Part shown: positions 25,934 through 34,152 of the stretch, piece after piece | How positions within the stretch are numbered: the stretch's first letter is position 1 | How the letters are laid out: every line of letters begins with the position of its first letter | Translations under genes and position numbers: made by a program | From: JANXSS01 sp025356535 | Lineage (GTDB): Bacteria; Pseudomonadota; Gammaproteobacteria; Burkholderiales; Burkholderiaceae_D | Direction: 5' to 3' | Assembly: GCA_043762325.1 (NCBI GenBank) | Contig: JAYUMU010000151.1 | Span: 22,365-86,364, forward strand | DNA: 64,000 nucleotides | Notes under the pieces: model-generated | Told to the model about the DNA's origin: nothing | The model's database searches: none | The model's input: the letters and a program-made list of their open reading frames with translations, nothing else

Positions 25934-27054
25934 GATGGGGCGCTCTCGTCCTTCAGGACACCGCGGCGCACCTGGTCGAGTTCGATCGACTCGAACAGCG
26001 CGCGGAAATTGCCTTCGCCAAAACCCTGGTCGCCCTTGCGCTGGATGATCTCGAAAAAGATCGGTCCGATCACGGTTTGCGTGAAGATCTGCAGCAGCAG
26101 TTCGCGCGCGTCGGCGTCGCTGGTGCCGTCGATCAGGATGCGCAGGCGGCGCAGTGCATCGAGGTCTTCGCCGTGCGACGGCAGGCGCCGGTCGACCAGG
26201 TCGTAGTAGGTCTCGATGGTGTCCTGGAAGGCGACGGCGTCGCGCTTCATGCCGGCCACCGTCGCATAGATGTCGGCCGTGCCGAGCGCGATGTGCTGTA
26301 TGCCTTCGCCGTGATACAGGTCGAGGTATTCGGCGATCTGCGACTTGTCGTCCGAGGATTCATTGATCGGTATGCGGATCTTGCCGCAGGGCGAAGTCAT
26401 CGCCTTCGATTTCAGGCCGGTCAGCTTGCCTTCGATGTCGAAGTAGCGCACCTCGCGAAAGTTGAACAGGTTTTCATAGAAGGCGGCCCACTCCTTCATG
26501 CGGCCGCGATGGACGTTATGGGTCAGGTGATCGATGTAGGTCAGGCCGTTGCCCACCGGATTGGCCTGCGCGCCGGGAATGGCGACGAAGTCGACGTCGT
26601 AGATGCTGATGTCGCCGATGGCGCCAGCAGCGATGCCGCGCGCGGCATCCTTGCCGCGCCAGCGGTCGACGAAGTAGATCAGCGAGTCGCCGATGCCCTT
26701 GATGGCGGGAATATTCAATTCCATCGGCCCGGTGCGGTTGTCGAAACCCCAGGCGCCGAGTTCGAGCGCGCGCCGGTACGCAAAGGCGGCATCGTCGACC
26801 CGCAAGGCAATCGCGCAGATCGACGGCCCATGCTGGCGGGCAAAGCGCTGGCCGAAGGAATCGGCTTCGGCATTGATGATAAAATTGATGTCGCCCTGGC
26901 GGTACAGGGTCACGTCCTTGTGGCGGTGCCGGGCGATCGCTGCAAAACCCATCTGCGCGAACAGCGCGCCCAGCGCCTTCGGATCCGGCGCGGCGTATTC
27001 GATGAATTCGAAGCCATCGGTGGCCATCGGATTGTCCCAGGGCTCGAATTGCAT
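25930..27054 (-). CDS. hppD: 4-hydroxyphenylpyruvate dioxygenase
   Basis: Fe(II) dioxygenase that converts 4-hydroxyphenylpyruvate to homogentisate in tyrosine catabolism. The 374-aa protein carries two glyoxalase-fold domains. The metal ligands are the His in YIDHLTHNV, the His in GIQHIALGT and the Glu in FFEIIQRKGDQGFGEGNFRALFESIE. The start ATG 27054 has GGAGAG seven bases upstream. It heads the hppD-phhA operon and is divergent from an Lrp/AsnC regulator. Confidence 0.97.
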   Translation of the reverse strand: MQFEPWDNPMATDGFEFIEYAAPDPKALGALFAQMGFAAIARHRHKDVTLYRQGDINFIINAEADSFGQRFARQHGPSICAIALRVDDAAFAYRRALELGAWGFDNRTGPMELNIPAIKGIGDSLIYFVDRWRGKDAARGIAAGAIGDISIYDVDFVAIPGAQANPVGNGLTYIDHLTHNVHRGRMKEWAAFYENLFNFREVRYFDIEGKLTGLKSKAMTSPCGKIRIPINESSDDKSQIAEYLDLYHGEGIQHIALGTADIYATVAGMKRDAVAFQDTIETYYDLVDRRLPSHGEDLDALRRLRILIDGTSDADARELLLQIFTQTVIGPIFFEIIQRKGDQGFGEGNFRALFESIELDQVRRGVLKDESAPS

Positions 27055-27072
27055 GTGTCTCTCCAAAAGCAG

Positions 27073-27087
27073 GTCAGCCAGACTGAC
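27073..27087. promoter_or_regulatory. Palindrome at the transcription start of hppD, candidate regulator site
   Basis: GTCAG (27073-27077) and CTGAC (27083-27087) form a perfect inverted repeat around CCAGA. It sits about 12-26 bp downstream of the hppD -10 element and so covers the start of transcription. The divergent Lrp/AsnC gene is the obvious candidate to bind it. It is a repression-type position; unproven. Confidence 0.4.
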
Positions 27088-27098
27088 GCGGTTCGGAA

Positions 27099-27126
27099 AG
27101 TATAGGTCGGGCGGCAGGACAGTAAA
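27099..27126 (-). promoter_or_regulatory. Promoter of the hppD-phhA operon
   Basis: On the minus strand TTTACT (27121-27126) and TATACT (27099-27104) are spaced 16 bp apart. The predicted start is near 27092, giving a leader of about 38 nt before the hppD ATG. Confidence 0.55.
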
Positions 27127-27197
27127 TTGCAAATACTTCCCGGAAACATCATCCCTGCGCAATAATATGCCGCATCAACCCCGGAGGGAGGTCAATC

Positions 27198-27710
27198 ATG
27201 GCGGCATGTATCCTGGACAAGACGGATCGCAAGATTCTTGCAATTTTGCAGCACGATGGCCGGCTGCCGAATCAGGAAGTGGCGCAGCGGGTCAACCTGT
27301 CCCCCTCGCCCTGCCTGCGCCGCATCAAGCGGCTGGAAGACGCGGGCGTAATCCGGCAGTATGTCGCCCTGCTCGACCCGGCGATGATCGGATTGGGACT
27401 TCTGGCCTACGTCAACGTGCGGCTGGAAAAGCACAGCGATGCGCCGCTGTCGGCGGCGGCGCCTGCCGGCCGGCACGGCGTCTCGCCGCGGGCCGATTTT
27501 GCCGCATCGGTTGCACAATGGCCGGAAGTCGCTGCCTGCTATGCAATGACCGGCGAGATGGATTACCTGCTGCGAGTGCATGTGGAAGACATGCCGCATT
27601 TTTCGCGATTCATGATGGAGACGCTGTTGCGCCATCCGGCGGTGCTGGACGTGAAATCGAGCTTTGCGCTGCAGCGCATCAAGGATACGACGGCGCTGCC
27701 GTTGCTGTAG
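27198..27710 (+). CDS. Lrp/AsnC family transcriptional regulator
   Basis: A 170-residue regulator. The N-terminal helix-turn-helix reads LDKTDRKILAILQHDGRLPNQEVAQRVNLSPSPCLRRIKRLEDAGVI, and the C-terminal RAM ligand-binding domain includes VAACYAMTGEMDYLLRVHVEDMPHFSRFMMETLLRHPAV. An insertion of about 20 residues (SDAPLSAAAPAGRHGVSPRADF) lies between them where shorter homologues have a tight turn. GGAGGGAGG precedes the ATG. It is divergent from hppD, so it is likely the activator or repressor of aromatic catabolism, with tyrosine or phenylalanine as effector (inference). Confidence 0.93.
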   Translation: MAACILDKTDRKILAILQHDGRLPNQEVAQRVNLSPSPCLRRIKRLEDAGVIRQYVALLDPAMIGLGLLAYVNVRLEKHSDAPLSAAAPAGRHGVSPRADFAASVAQWPEVAACYAMTGEMDYLLRVHVEDMPHFSRFMMETLLRHPAVLDVKSSFALQRIKDTTALPLL

Positions 27711-27725
27711 TCGGCAGCCGCCGGT

Positions 27726-28439
27726 TTATTTCTGCTCTTCCTTGCCGGCACCGAGATGCGACGGCAGCTCTGCCAGCCACGCTGCTGCCGCGCGGGTGTT
27801 GGACCTGATGGTGTAGTCGAGCACGGCGACCTGCTGCTCGACTGCCTCCTGCAGCATGCTGCCGGGATTGGCCGGCGCCAGCTTCAGGTAGGCATCGGCC
27901 TCGCCATGGGTACGGTGGATCTGCATGCCGGCCTTGCGGGCGATGTGAATCATGGTGTGATTGGTCGCCAGGCATTGCATGTAGAGCGTATCGACGTCTT
28001 CATTGCGACAATGGATGGCCGCACGTTCGAAAAGCCGGCTGCCGATGCCAAGACTGCGCGCGCTGGCGGCAACCGACACGCCGAACTCTGCGACCCGTTC
28101 TTTCTCGGTGGCGGCCATCGGTAGCGATTTCGTGTCGCATGGCACATAGGCCAGGTGCCCCACGCCAACCAGTGCCAGGTCGGCATCGAAGACGCCGAAT
28201 ACCGTATCGCGCACGAAATCGAGGCGCTGCACATAGCGCGTCACCAGCGCGTCCGGCAGGACGGTGCCGAAGCGCAGCAAGCGGTCGCTCTCGCCGAGTT
28301 CCAGGAAATGCATCAACAGGCGGCGCCGGTCCCGCTCCGACAACTCCTTGACGCGGATCGGACTCTGATGCCGGTGGTCGTCGTGCTGGGGTGCAGCATT
28401 ACCGTAATAACCGTGCGGCAAGCGATTCAAGGAGGCCAT
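27726..28439 (-). CDS. GNAT family N-acetyltransferase
   Basis: A 237-residue protein with an acetyl-CoA-binding GNAT core. VGVGHLAYVPCD is the central strand, and VSVAASARSLGIGSRLFERAAIHCRNEDVDTLYMQCLATNHTMIHIARKAGM holds the Q/RxxGxG/A-type loop (ARSLGIGSRLF) and the final helix. The N-terminal region (IRVKELSERDRRRLLMHFLELGESDRLLRFG) is shared with a family of uncharacterised GNAT proteins in Burkholderiales. The ATG at 28439 (MASLNRLP) has AAGGG upstream; the frame is open 42 bases further. The substrate is unknown. Confidence 0.85.
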   Translation of the reverse strand: MASLNRLPHGYYGNAAPQHDDHRHQSPIRVKELSERDRRRLLMHFLELGESDRLLRFGTVLPDALVTRYVQRLDFVRDTVFGVFDADLALVGVGHLAYVPCDTKSLPMAATEKERVAEFGVSVAASARSLGIGSRLFERAAIHCRNEDVDTLYMQCLATNHTMIHIARKAGMQIHRTHGEADAYLKLAPANPGSMLQEAVEQQVAVLDYTIRSNTRAAAAWLAELPSHLGAGKEEQK

Positions 28440-28533
28440 GAAAACCCTTTCTGAGCACGCCGCAAACCAGTAATGGTGCAACGCAACATCGCATTGTAGG
28501 TCATCCGGCCACGGAACTCCAGCGGGTTCACCT

Positions 28534-28562
28534 TATTTAGCGATTGAACAGAAAGATATCAA
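28534..28562 (-). promoter_or_regulatory. Promoter of the GNAT gene in an AT-rich stretch
   Basis: TTGATA (28557-28562) and TAAATA (28534-28539) are 17 bp apart on the minus strand. They lie inside a roughly 55-bp AT-rich island (28534-28590) that also covers the 3' end of cca. The -35 match is strong and the -10 match is weak. Confidence 0.4.
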
Positions 28563-28585
28563 TCAAGTAATTAAATATTAAAGAA

Positions 28586-29776
28586 TTAATTCTTCGGTGC
28601 AGCATTTTCGGCACACGGACCGGCGGCCATTGCCCCGATCGCAGCGATTCGTGCCTCCCGCACTGCCGCGTTGATGCGCTGCGGCTGGCCGGGATGGTCG
28701 CGCTGCACCACTGCGGCGACCGCGCCGGCGTCGACGGCGCAGGCGACCTCCTGCAAGCACTGCCAGTGCGCCAGCGCCGCTTGCCGTTGCGCGAATTGCG
28801 CCAGGAAGCCGAGTGCCTGCAGCATCTGGGCAAACCGTTGCGGCTTGCGCAGGGCGTCGCAGCGCTCCAGCAGCGCCAGCGCCTGCGCCGGTGACGCCGG
28901 CAGCAGCATGCGGTCGCGCTCGCGGCCCGTCATGACCGCCAGGTCGCGACATTCCACCGGCGCCTTGAGGCTGCGGCAGGCAGCTTCGACCGACGCAGTG
29001 TCGGCAGCATTGCCGTCGGGCGCCGGTGCTACGCTTGCCTGCAGCAGGATCGCCAGCAGCACCGGCAGCGCCTGAGCACTGGCGCCGGTGCCGGCACCGG
29101 CACCGGCAGCAGCGTCGAGGCTGGCGAGCGTCTGCGCATCGCACGATCTTGCAACGGTGGGCAACAGCCGCCCCAGTGCACCGCAGTCGCGCAGCAACTC
29201 GATCATGCGCGACGGCTGCGCCGCCGTCAGGCCGCAGGAAAATTCCTGCCAGACGCGCTCCGGCACCAGGGCATCGACTTCACCAGCCTCGACCATGCTG
29301 CGCATGAGCCCTGCGGTCTCCGGCGCCAGCGCAAAAGCGGTGAAGCGGGCGGCAAAGCGCGCCACCCGCAGGATGCGCACCGGATCTTCGACGAATGCCG
29401 CCGATACGTGACGCAGCAACCGCGCGCGCAGGTCGGCCTGGCCATCGAACGGGTCGATCAGCGTGCCGTCTTCCGCCTGGGCGATGGCATTGATCGTCAG
29501 GTCGCGCCGGGCCAGGTCTTGTTCCAGCGTGACATCGGCTTCGGCATGAAACACGAAGCCCTTGTAGCCGGGCGCGGTCTTGCGTTCGGTGCGCGCCAGC
29601 GCATGCTCTTCATGTGTCTGCGGATGCAGGAACACCGGGAAATCCTTGCCCACCGGCGTATAGCCCTGCGCCAGCATCTGCGCCGGCGTTGCGCCGACCA
29701 CGACCCAGTCGCGGTCCTTGACCGGCAGCCCCAGCAGGCGGTCACGCACGGCGCCGCCGACCAGGTAGCGTTGCAT
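28586..29776 (-). CDS. cca: CCA-adding tRNA nucleotidyltransferase without an intact HD domain
   Basis: Class II nucleotidyltransferase that adds the CCA end to tRNAs. The N-terminal catalytic part is complete: YLVGGAVRDRLLGLPVKDRDWVVVGATP, ARTERKTAPGYKGF, ARRDLTINAIAQ, VEDPVRILRVARFAARF. In the E. coli-type enzyme an HD phosphohydrolase domain follows, with its His...HD motif. Here that part is an Ala-rich stretch (SLDAAAGAGAGTGASAQALP) with no HD pair, so phosphatase activity is probably lost. The ATG at 29776 starts MQRYLVGGAVRD. GST is 10 bp upstream on the same strand. Confidence 0.93.
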   Translation of the reverse strand: MQRYLVGGAVRDRLLGLPVKDRDWVVVGATPAQMLAQGYTPVGKDFPVFLHPQTHEEHALARTERKTAPGYKGFVFHAEADVTLEQDLARRDLTINAIAQAEDGTLIDPFDGQADLRARLLRHVSAAFVEDPVRILRVARFAARFTAFALAPETAGLMRSMVEAGEVDALVPERVWQEFSCGLTAAQPSRMIELLRDCGALGRLLPTVARSCDAQTLASLDAAAGAGAGTGASAQALPVLLAILLQASVAPAPDGNAADTASVEAACRSLKAPVECRDLAVMTGRERDRMLLPASPAQALALLERCDALRKPQRFAQMLQALGFLAQFAQRQAALAHWQCLQEVACAVDAGAVAAVVQRDHPGQPQRINAAVREARIAAIGAMAAGPCAENAAPKN

Positions 29777-29786
29777 CGGAATTGCC

Positions 29787-30500
29787 TTAGTCGGGATAGG
29801 TGTCGTAGCGCGGCGCGGTCTCGGTCTCGGCCAGTGCGCCGGCGACCCAGGCAGCGACTGCCGGATGCGCCGCGACCCGGTCGGCATAGGCCTGCAATGC
29901 CGGCGCCAGCGACACGCCATAGGTGCGAAACCGCATCACCACCGGCGCATAGAAGGCGTCGGCAATCGAAAACTCGCCGAACAGGTAATCGTTCGGCCCG
30001 CTCTCGGCCATGCAGTCTTCCCAGATCTCGCAGATGCGGCCGATGTCGCCCTGCGCGCCCGGGGTGCGGCCCTTGCCCGGAAAACTGGCGCGGATGTTCA
30101 TCCACATCGCCTGGCGCAGGTCGCTGAAACCCGAGTGCATCTCGGCGCAGACCGCGCGCGCCTGCGCCCGCTTGACGACATCGAGCGGCCACATGTTTTT
30201 TTCGCGGAACTGCTCGGCCAGGTATTCGCAGATTGCCAGCGAATCCCAGATCGCGGTTTCGCCCGCCAAGAGCACCGGCACCCGGCCCGACGAGGAATAT
30301 TTCGCAATCAGGGTTGCCGTGTCGTCGCGGGCCAGCACCACCCGCACTTCCTTGAACGGTATGTTGAATGCCGTCATGGCGACCCAGGGCCGCATCGACC
30401 AGCTCGAATAGTTCTTGTTGCCGATGACCAGCGTCAGGCCGGCCTTTTCGGCGCGTTCCAGGGTTTCGGACAGGGTCGGATCGAGTTCGGTGGTTTGCAT
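29787..30500 (-). CDS. Glutathione S-transferase family protein
   Basis: A 237-residue GST. The N-terminal thioredoxin-fold domain has the family start LTLVIGNKNYSSWSMRPWVAM, where a serine of SSWS is the likely glutathione-activating residue. It also has SGRVPVLLAGETAIWDSLAICEYLAE (the cis-Pro VPVL and ES/DS contact). The all-helical C-terminal domain includes YLFGEFSIADAFYAPVVMRF. The physiological substrate is unknown. Its 5' leader holds a 9-bp tandem repeat. It is probably co-transcribed with the dehydrogenase gene upstream and cca downstream. Confidence 0.92.
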   Translation of the reverse strand: MQTTELDPTLSETLERAEKAGLTLVIGNKNYSSWSMRPWVAMTAFNIPFKEVRVVLARDDTATLIAKYSSSGRVPVLLAGETAIWDSLAICEYLAEQFREKNMWPLDVVKRAQARAVCAEMHSGFSDLRQAMWMNIRASFPGKGRTPGAQGDIGRICEIWEDCMAESGPNDYLFGEFSIADAFYAPVVMRFRTYGVSLAPALQAYADRVAAHPAVAAWVAGALAETETAPRYDTYPD

Positions 30501-30510
30501 GGGCTCGGAA

Positions 30511-30591
30511 GGTACGGTGGGTACGGTGGGTACGGTGGGTACGGTTGGTTCGGTTGGTTCGGTTGGTTCGGTTGGTTTGGTGGGTACGGTT
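30511..30591. repeat. Nine tandem copies of a 9-bp unit before the GST gene
   Basis: Units on the plus strand are GGTACGGTG three times, GGTACGGTT, GGTTCGGTT three times, GGTTTGGTG and GGTACGGTT. The array begins 10 bp from the GST start codon. It fills most of the 111-bp gap to the upstream dehydrogenase gene. Confidence 0.93.
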
Positions 30592-30611
30592 GGTCGATTG
30601 CGGCGTTGAGG

Positions 30612-31571
30612 CTAGCCGTGCTGGCGCAGGTAACGCGGCGCGATGGCTTCCAGGGCGCTTGGGGTGATGCCCAGTTCCGGCGCAATCGGCCCGTGCAGGA
30701 CGTTATCCTGCTGCATCGAATCGAGATTGTCACGGCTCATCAGCGGCCCGCCCGGCATCCATTCCAGGGCGAAGGCCTGCAGGCGCGCCAGCGCCGGCGG
30801 CAAGGCGAGTACCGGCCGCGCATGGCCCGAGAGCGCGCCGGCCAGCATCACCAGTTCGCGCAGGGTATAGACGCGCGGGCCGCCCAGTTCATAGACCTTG
30901 CCGAAGGTGGCCGGGTTTTCCAGTGCATGCACGAAGGCCTGCGCCACATCGCCGACAAACACCGGCTGGAAGCGCGCCTCGGCGCCACCGAGCGGCATGA
31001 CCGGAAAGAATTTCTGCAACTGCGCAAACAGGTTCAGGAACGCGTCGTCGGGGCCGAACACCACCGACGGCCGGAAGACCGTGGTCTCCAGCAGCGATGT
31101 GCGCACCGCTTCTTCGCCATCGGCCTTCGAGCGCAGGTACATCGAGCTGCCATCGGCGGCGGCGCCCAGCGCGCTCATGTGCAGCAACCGGTGCACGCCG
31201 GCGACCGTGCAGGCCGTGATGATCTTCTTGGGCAGCGCCACATGTGCCGCAGCAAAGGCCGGACCGTAGCGCGAGCCGGCGGCGCCGCGACCGGAATGCA
31301 GCACGCCGACCAGGTTGATGACCGCATCGGCCTGGCGCGCCAGGCGCGACAGGGTTGCCGCGTCATGCACGTTGGCTTCGACCACTTCGACCGTCGGCAG
31401 CACCGAGAACTTGCGCGAGCGGCTGCCGTGACGGGTCGGCACGATCACGCGCCGTCCGGTCGCAGCCAGCTGCGCCACGACGTGGCCGCCGATGAAACCG
31501 GTGCCGCCGATCACCAGGACCGACGGATAACGTACTGCAGCACGGCTCAGGTCGATCATCGATTGGCCCAT
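30612..31571 (-). CDS. NDUFA9-like NAD(P)-binding dehydrogenase/epimerase-fold protein
   Basis: A 319-residue atypical short-chain dehydrogenase of the complex-I NDUFA9-like group. The N-terminal nucleotide site is SVLVIGGTGFIGGHVVAQLAATGRRVIVPTRH. VINLVGVLHSG, RLLHMSALGAAADGSSMYLRSKADGEEAVR (Tyr and Lys in the catalytic spacing) and the hallmark TVFRPSVVFGPDDAFLNLFAQL follow. The function in bacteria is not settled; quinone or respiratory links have been suggested. Its ATG is adjacent to the stop of the lytic transglycosylase gene, so the two are coupled. Confidence 0.88.
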   Translation of the reverse strand: MGQSMIDLSRAAVRYPSVLVIGGTGFIGGHVVAQLAATGRRVIVPTRHGSRSRKFSVLPTVEVVEANVHDAATLSRLARQADAVINLVGVLHSGRGAAGSRYGPAFAAAHVALPKKIITACTVAGVHRLLHMSALGAAADGSSMYLRSKADGEEAVRTSLLETTVFRPSVVFGPDDAFLNLFAQLQKFFPVMPLGGAEARFQPVFVGDVAQAFVHALENPATFGKVYELGGPRVYTLRELVMLAGALSGHARPVLALPPALARLQAFALEWMPGGPLMSRDNLDSMQQDNVLHGPIAPELGITPSALEAIAPRYLRQHG

Positions 31572-33518
31572 TCAAGGAAGCTCGGAGGCGACAAATCCTT
31601 TTGGCGCCACCGTGCCCAGGCGGGCCTTGAGTGACTGCGGTTGATTGTCGAACAAGGCAGCATAATACGTTGCATTCGATAAAACGTTTTTGACATAACC
31701 GCGCGTCTCGGCAAACGGGATCGACTCGGCAAAGATCGCGCCTTCGACCTGGCGTGGCAGGGTCGCGCGCCAGGCCCGTGGCCGTCCCGGTCCGGCATTG
31801 TAGGCCGCCGTTGCCATGGCTTGCGAACCGTCGAGGTCGGCAAGCACCATTTTCAGGTAATTCGCGCCGAGCCGGATATTGACGGGAATATCATTGACCT
31901 GTCCCTGCGTAAAACCTTCCATGCCGATCTTGCGCGCCACGAAGCTGGCTGTTGCAGGCATCAGCTGCATCAGGCCGGAGGCGCCGACATGCGAACGCGC
32001 ATTCATGATGAAGCGCGATTCCTGGCGGATCAGGCCATACACCCAGGCCACGTCCAGCCCCAGCGGCAGCGCATTGGCGCGCATGATGTCGGCATAGGGC
32101 GACGGATAGCGTTGCGTGAAATCGACCGCCACCTGGGTGCGGTCGGAGGTGTTGACCATCCGGTCGAGCAGGTTGTTCTGGCGCGCGAATTCCGCCGCCG
32201 CCAGGTGCTGACGCTCGTTCATGCGACGCAGTTCCCAGTTCCATTCCCGGTAACCTTCGAAACGCAGGTTCAGGTCGAAGAATTTCATGGCGCGCCTGAA
32301 GCCCTGGTTCTGCACCATCGGCGCGAGTTCTTCCGGCGTCACCGCGGCTGCCCGCGCCGGCAGGACGATCTTCTGGCCCAGTTCCTCGAGCGCGAGCTGC
32401 CCGTAGAATCCATGCAGGGCGCCGATCGACTGGAAATACAGCTGCGCATCCTGGGCGCGGCCTTCTGCCTGCAGGGCGCGGCCGTACCAGTAGATCCAGG
32501 CCGGATCGCTTTTCAATGCCGGCGGCATCGACTCGATCGCCGTGCGGATGAATTTCCAGTCGCCGGCACGCAGCGCCGAGCGCACCTGCCATTGGTAGGC
32601 TTCCAGCGACAACGGCGCACCCTGGGCGCGGCGCCAGTACTGCATCGCGTCGGGCGACAGCTTGGTTGCCGCCTGCAGGGCGATCTGCGCCCAGCCCAGC
32701 GCGCGCTCGGCGCCGCTCAGCTGTTCGGCGGCGTTCTGCAAGGCATTGGCGGCGAACTGCGGATTCGTGCGGGCGCTGCGACCGAGCGCGATGATGAAGG
32801 CTTCGTGTGCGCCACGACCGGCGCCGACGCCGCGCGCGAGCAGCGGGTCCGGCCGCTCGATTGCCTGCATCAACAGGTTTTCCGGCACTTCGGCCAGCAG
32901 CACGATGCGCCGGGCGACGCCGGTATTGCCGGCTTCGGCCGCCAGGCGCAGCTGCGCCCAGACATCGTTGACCGTGAACTGGCCGTTCTGCAGCAGCGTA
33001 ATGATCAGCGCCGGACAGGCTTCGCCGTAATTCTGGGTCAATGTCAACAGGTTGCGGGCGTCATCCGCCGCCGGCTGGCCTTTCAGGGCGCGCGAGAGCA
33101 GCGCATAGCACTTGACCTGTGTGTCGTCGTTCAGGGCAAACAGGGGATACTGTTCGTCGAAGCCGGCCCAGTTGCGGGTGCGCCCGAGTTCGAGCAGCCA
33201 GTCGTTGCGCAGGCGGTCACCGATGGCGGTGCCGTCATAACGCGCGAGAAACGCCCGGATCTCGGTGGGCGAGGCATCGCGCAGGCGTACCTTCAGGCGA
33301 TAATAATCGACATAGGACGGAATCGCGAAGTTCGGCAGCCGGTCGGCCAGCAGCGCCACGGCAACCGCATCGTCGCGCCGCGCCGCTTCCCGTAATGCCA
33401 GAAACGTGTCATCGTCACCGGAGACGACGAAGGCATTGCGCGAGGTCTGCGCCAGCACCGGCAGGCAAGCGGCGACCAGCAGCACGATCGCGCCGCGCAG
33501 GAGATTCAGATAACCCAT
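31572..33518 (-). CDS. slt: Soluble lytic murein transglycosylase
   Basis: A 648-residue periplasmic enzyme that cleaves the MurNAc-GlcNAc bond with formation of 1,6-anhydro ends. A signal peptide (LRGAIVLLVAACLPVLA) is followed by a long alpha-superhelical U-domain. The C-terminal GEWL domain has the catalytic glutamate in VYGLIRQESRF, then ARSHVGASGLMQLMPATASFVARKIG, VNIRLGANYLKMVLAD and AMATAAYNAGPGRPRAWR. The start ATG 33518 is preceded by GAGAAAATAAAG. It is divergent from the folate gene at 33544 with only 25 bp between, so the promoters overlap. Confidence 0.94.
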   Translation of the reverse strand: MGYLNLLRGAIVLLVAACLPVLAQTSRNAFVVSGDDDTFLALREAARRDDAVAVALLADRLPNFAIPSYVDYYRLKVRLRDASPTEIRAFLARYDGTAIGDRLRNDWLLELGRTRNWAGFDEQYPLFALNDDTQVKCYALLSRALKGQPAADDARNLLTLTQNYGEACPALIITLLQNGQFTVNDVWAQLRLAAEAGNTGVARRIVLLAEVPENLLMQAIERPDPLLARGVGAGRGAHEAFIIALGRSARTNPQFAANALQNAAEQLSGAERALGWAQIALQAATKLSPDAMQYWRRAQGAPLSLEAYQWQVRSALRAGDWKFIRTAIESMPPALKSDPAWIYWYGRALQAEGRAQDAQLYFQSIGALHGFYGQLALEELGQKIVLPARAAAVTPEELAPMVQNQGFRRAMKFFDLNLRFEGYREWNWELRRMNERQHLAAAEFARQNNLLDRMVNTSDRTQVAVDFTQRYPSPYADIMRANALPLGLDVAWVYGLIRQESRFIMNARSHVGASGLMQLMPATASFVARKIGMEGFTQGQVNDIPVNIRLGANYLKMVLADLDGSQAMATAAYNAGPGRPRAWRATLPRQVEGAIFAESIPFAETRGYVKNVLSNATYYAALFDNQPQSLKARLGTVAPKGFVASELP

Positions 33519-33543
33519 TGCTTTATTTTCTCTCAAGATCCGG

Positions 33544-34152
33544 ATGACGATCGAACCGAGGATAGCATGTGAACCAGCTGCAACTGTGGCGCTGGCGGCA
33601 CAGTTGCAAACGGAATCCAAGGCGCAATTGCGCCGCACGCTGCTGGCCCAGCGGGCCGGCCTGACGGTTGCCGTGCGCCGGGCGCGCGATGCGGCGATCG
33701 GGCGCAATCTGCAGCGCTGGCTAAGCGCCCATCCCGTGACGCTGCTTGGCGTCTACTGGCCGATTCGCGCCGAGCCGGACCTGCGCGATGTCTACGACGC
33801 CCTGGCAGCATCGGGCATCATGCTGGCCTTGCCGGTCATGACCGGCGCCGGCCTGCCATTGCAGTTCGCCGCCTGGACGCCGGGTGCGGCGCTGGTTTTC
33901 GATCGCTGGGGCATTGCGACACCGGCGGCGGTTTGCCTGGTGGCGCCGCAGGCGCTGCTCATTCCCTGCATCGGTTTCACGCCACAGCGCCATCGGCTCG
34001 GCTATGGCGGCGGTTTTTATGACCGCACGCTGGCCGGGCTGCCGCGCCCGGTGGCAATCGGCGTTGCCCATGCGAGCGCCTGCACCGACTTTGCAGCCGG
34101 GCCGCACGACATCGCCATGGATGTCGTAATCACGGATGCGACGCCGGCCTGA
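33544..34152 (+). CDS. 5-formyltetrahydrofolate cyclo-ligase
   Basis: A 202-residue enzyme that returns 5-formyl-THF to 5,10-methenyl-THF with ATP. Signatures are the N-terminal KAQLRRTLLAQRAGLT, VYWPIRAEPDLRDVYDALAASGIMLALPVM and the C-terminal phosphate-binding motif LIPCIGFTPQRHRLGYGGGFYDRTLA. Several in-frame starts are possible in the first 30 codons. It overlaps the 3' end of metF by 23 bp tail to tail, and both act in one-carbon metabolism. Confidence 0.94.
   Translation: MTIEPRIACEPAATVALAAQLQTESKAQLRRTLLAQRAGLTVAVRRARDAAIGRNLQRWLSAHPVTLLGVYWPIRAEPDLRDVYDALAASGIMLALPVMTGAGLPLQFAAWTPGAALVFDRWGIATPAAVCLVAPQALLIPCIGFTPQRHRLGYGGGFYDRTLAGLPRPVAIGVAHASACTDFAAGPHDIAMDVVITDATPA

Noticed and set aside
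30511..30591. CRISPR-like array
   Set aside because: Units are 9 bp and contiguous with no spacers; the same applies to 8058-8117 and 63942-64000. No cas gene is present.
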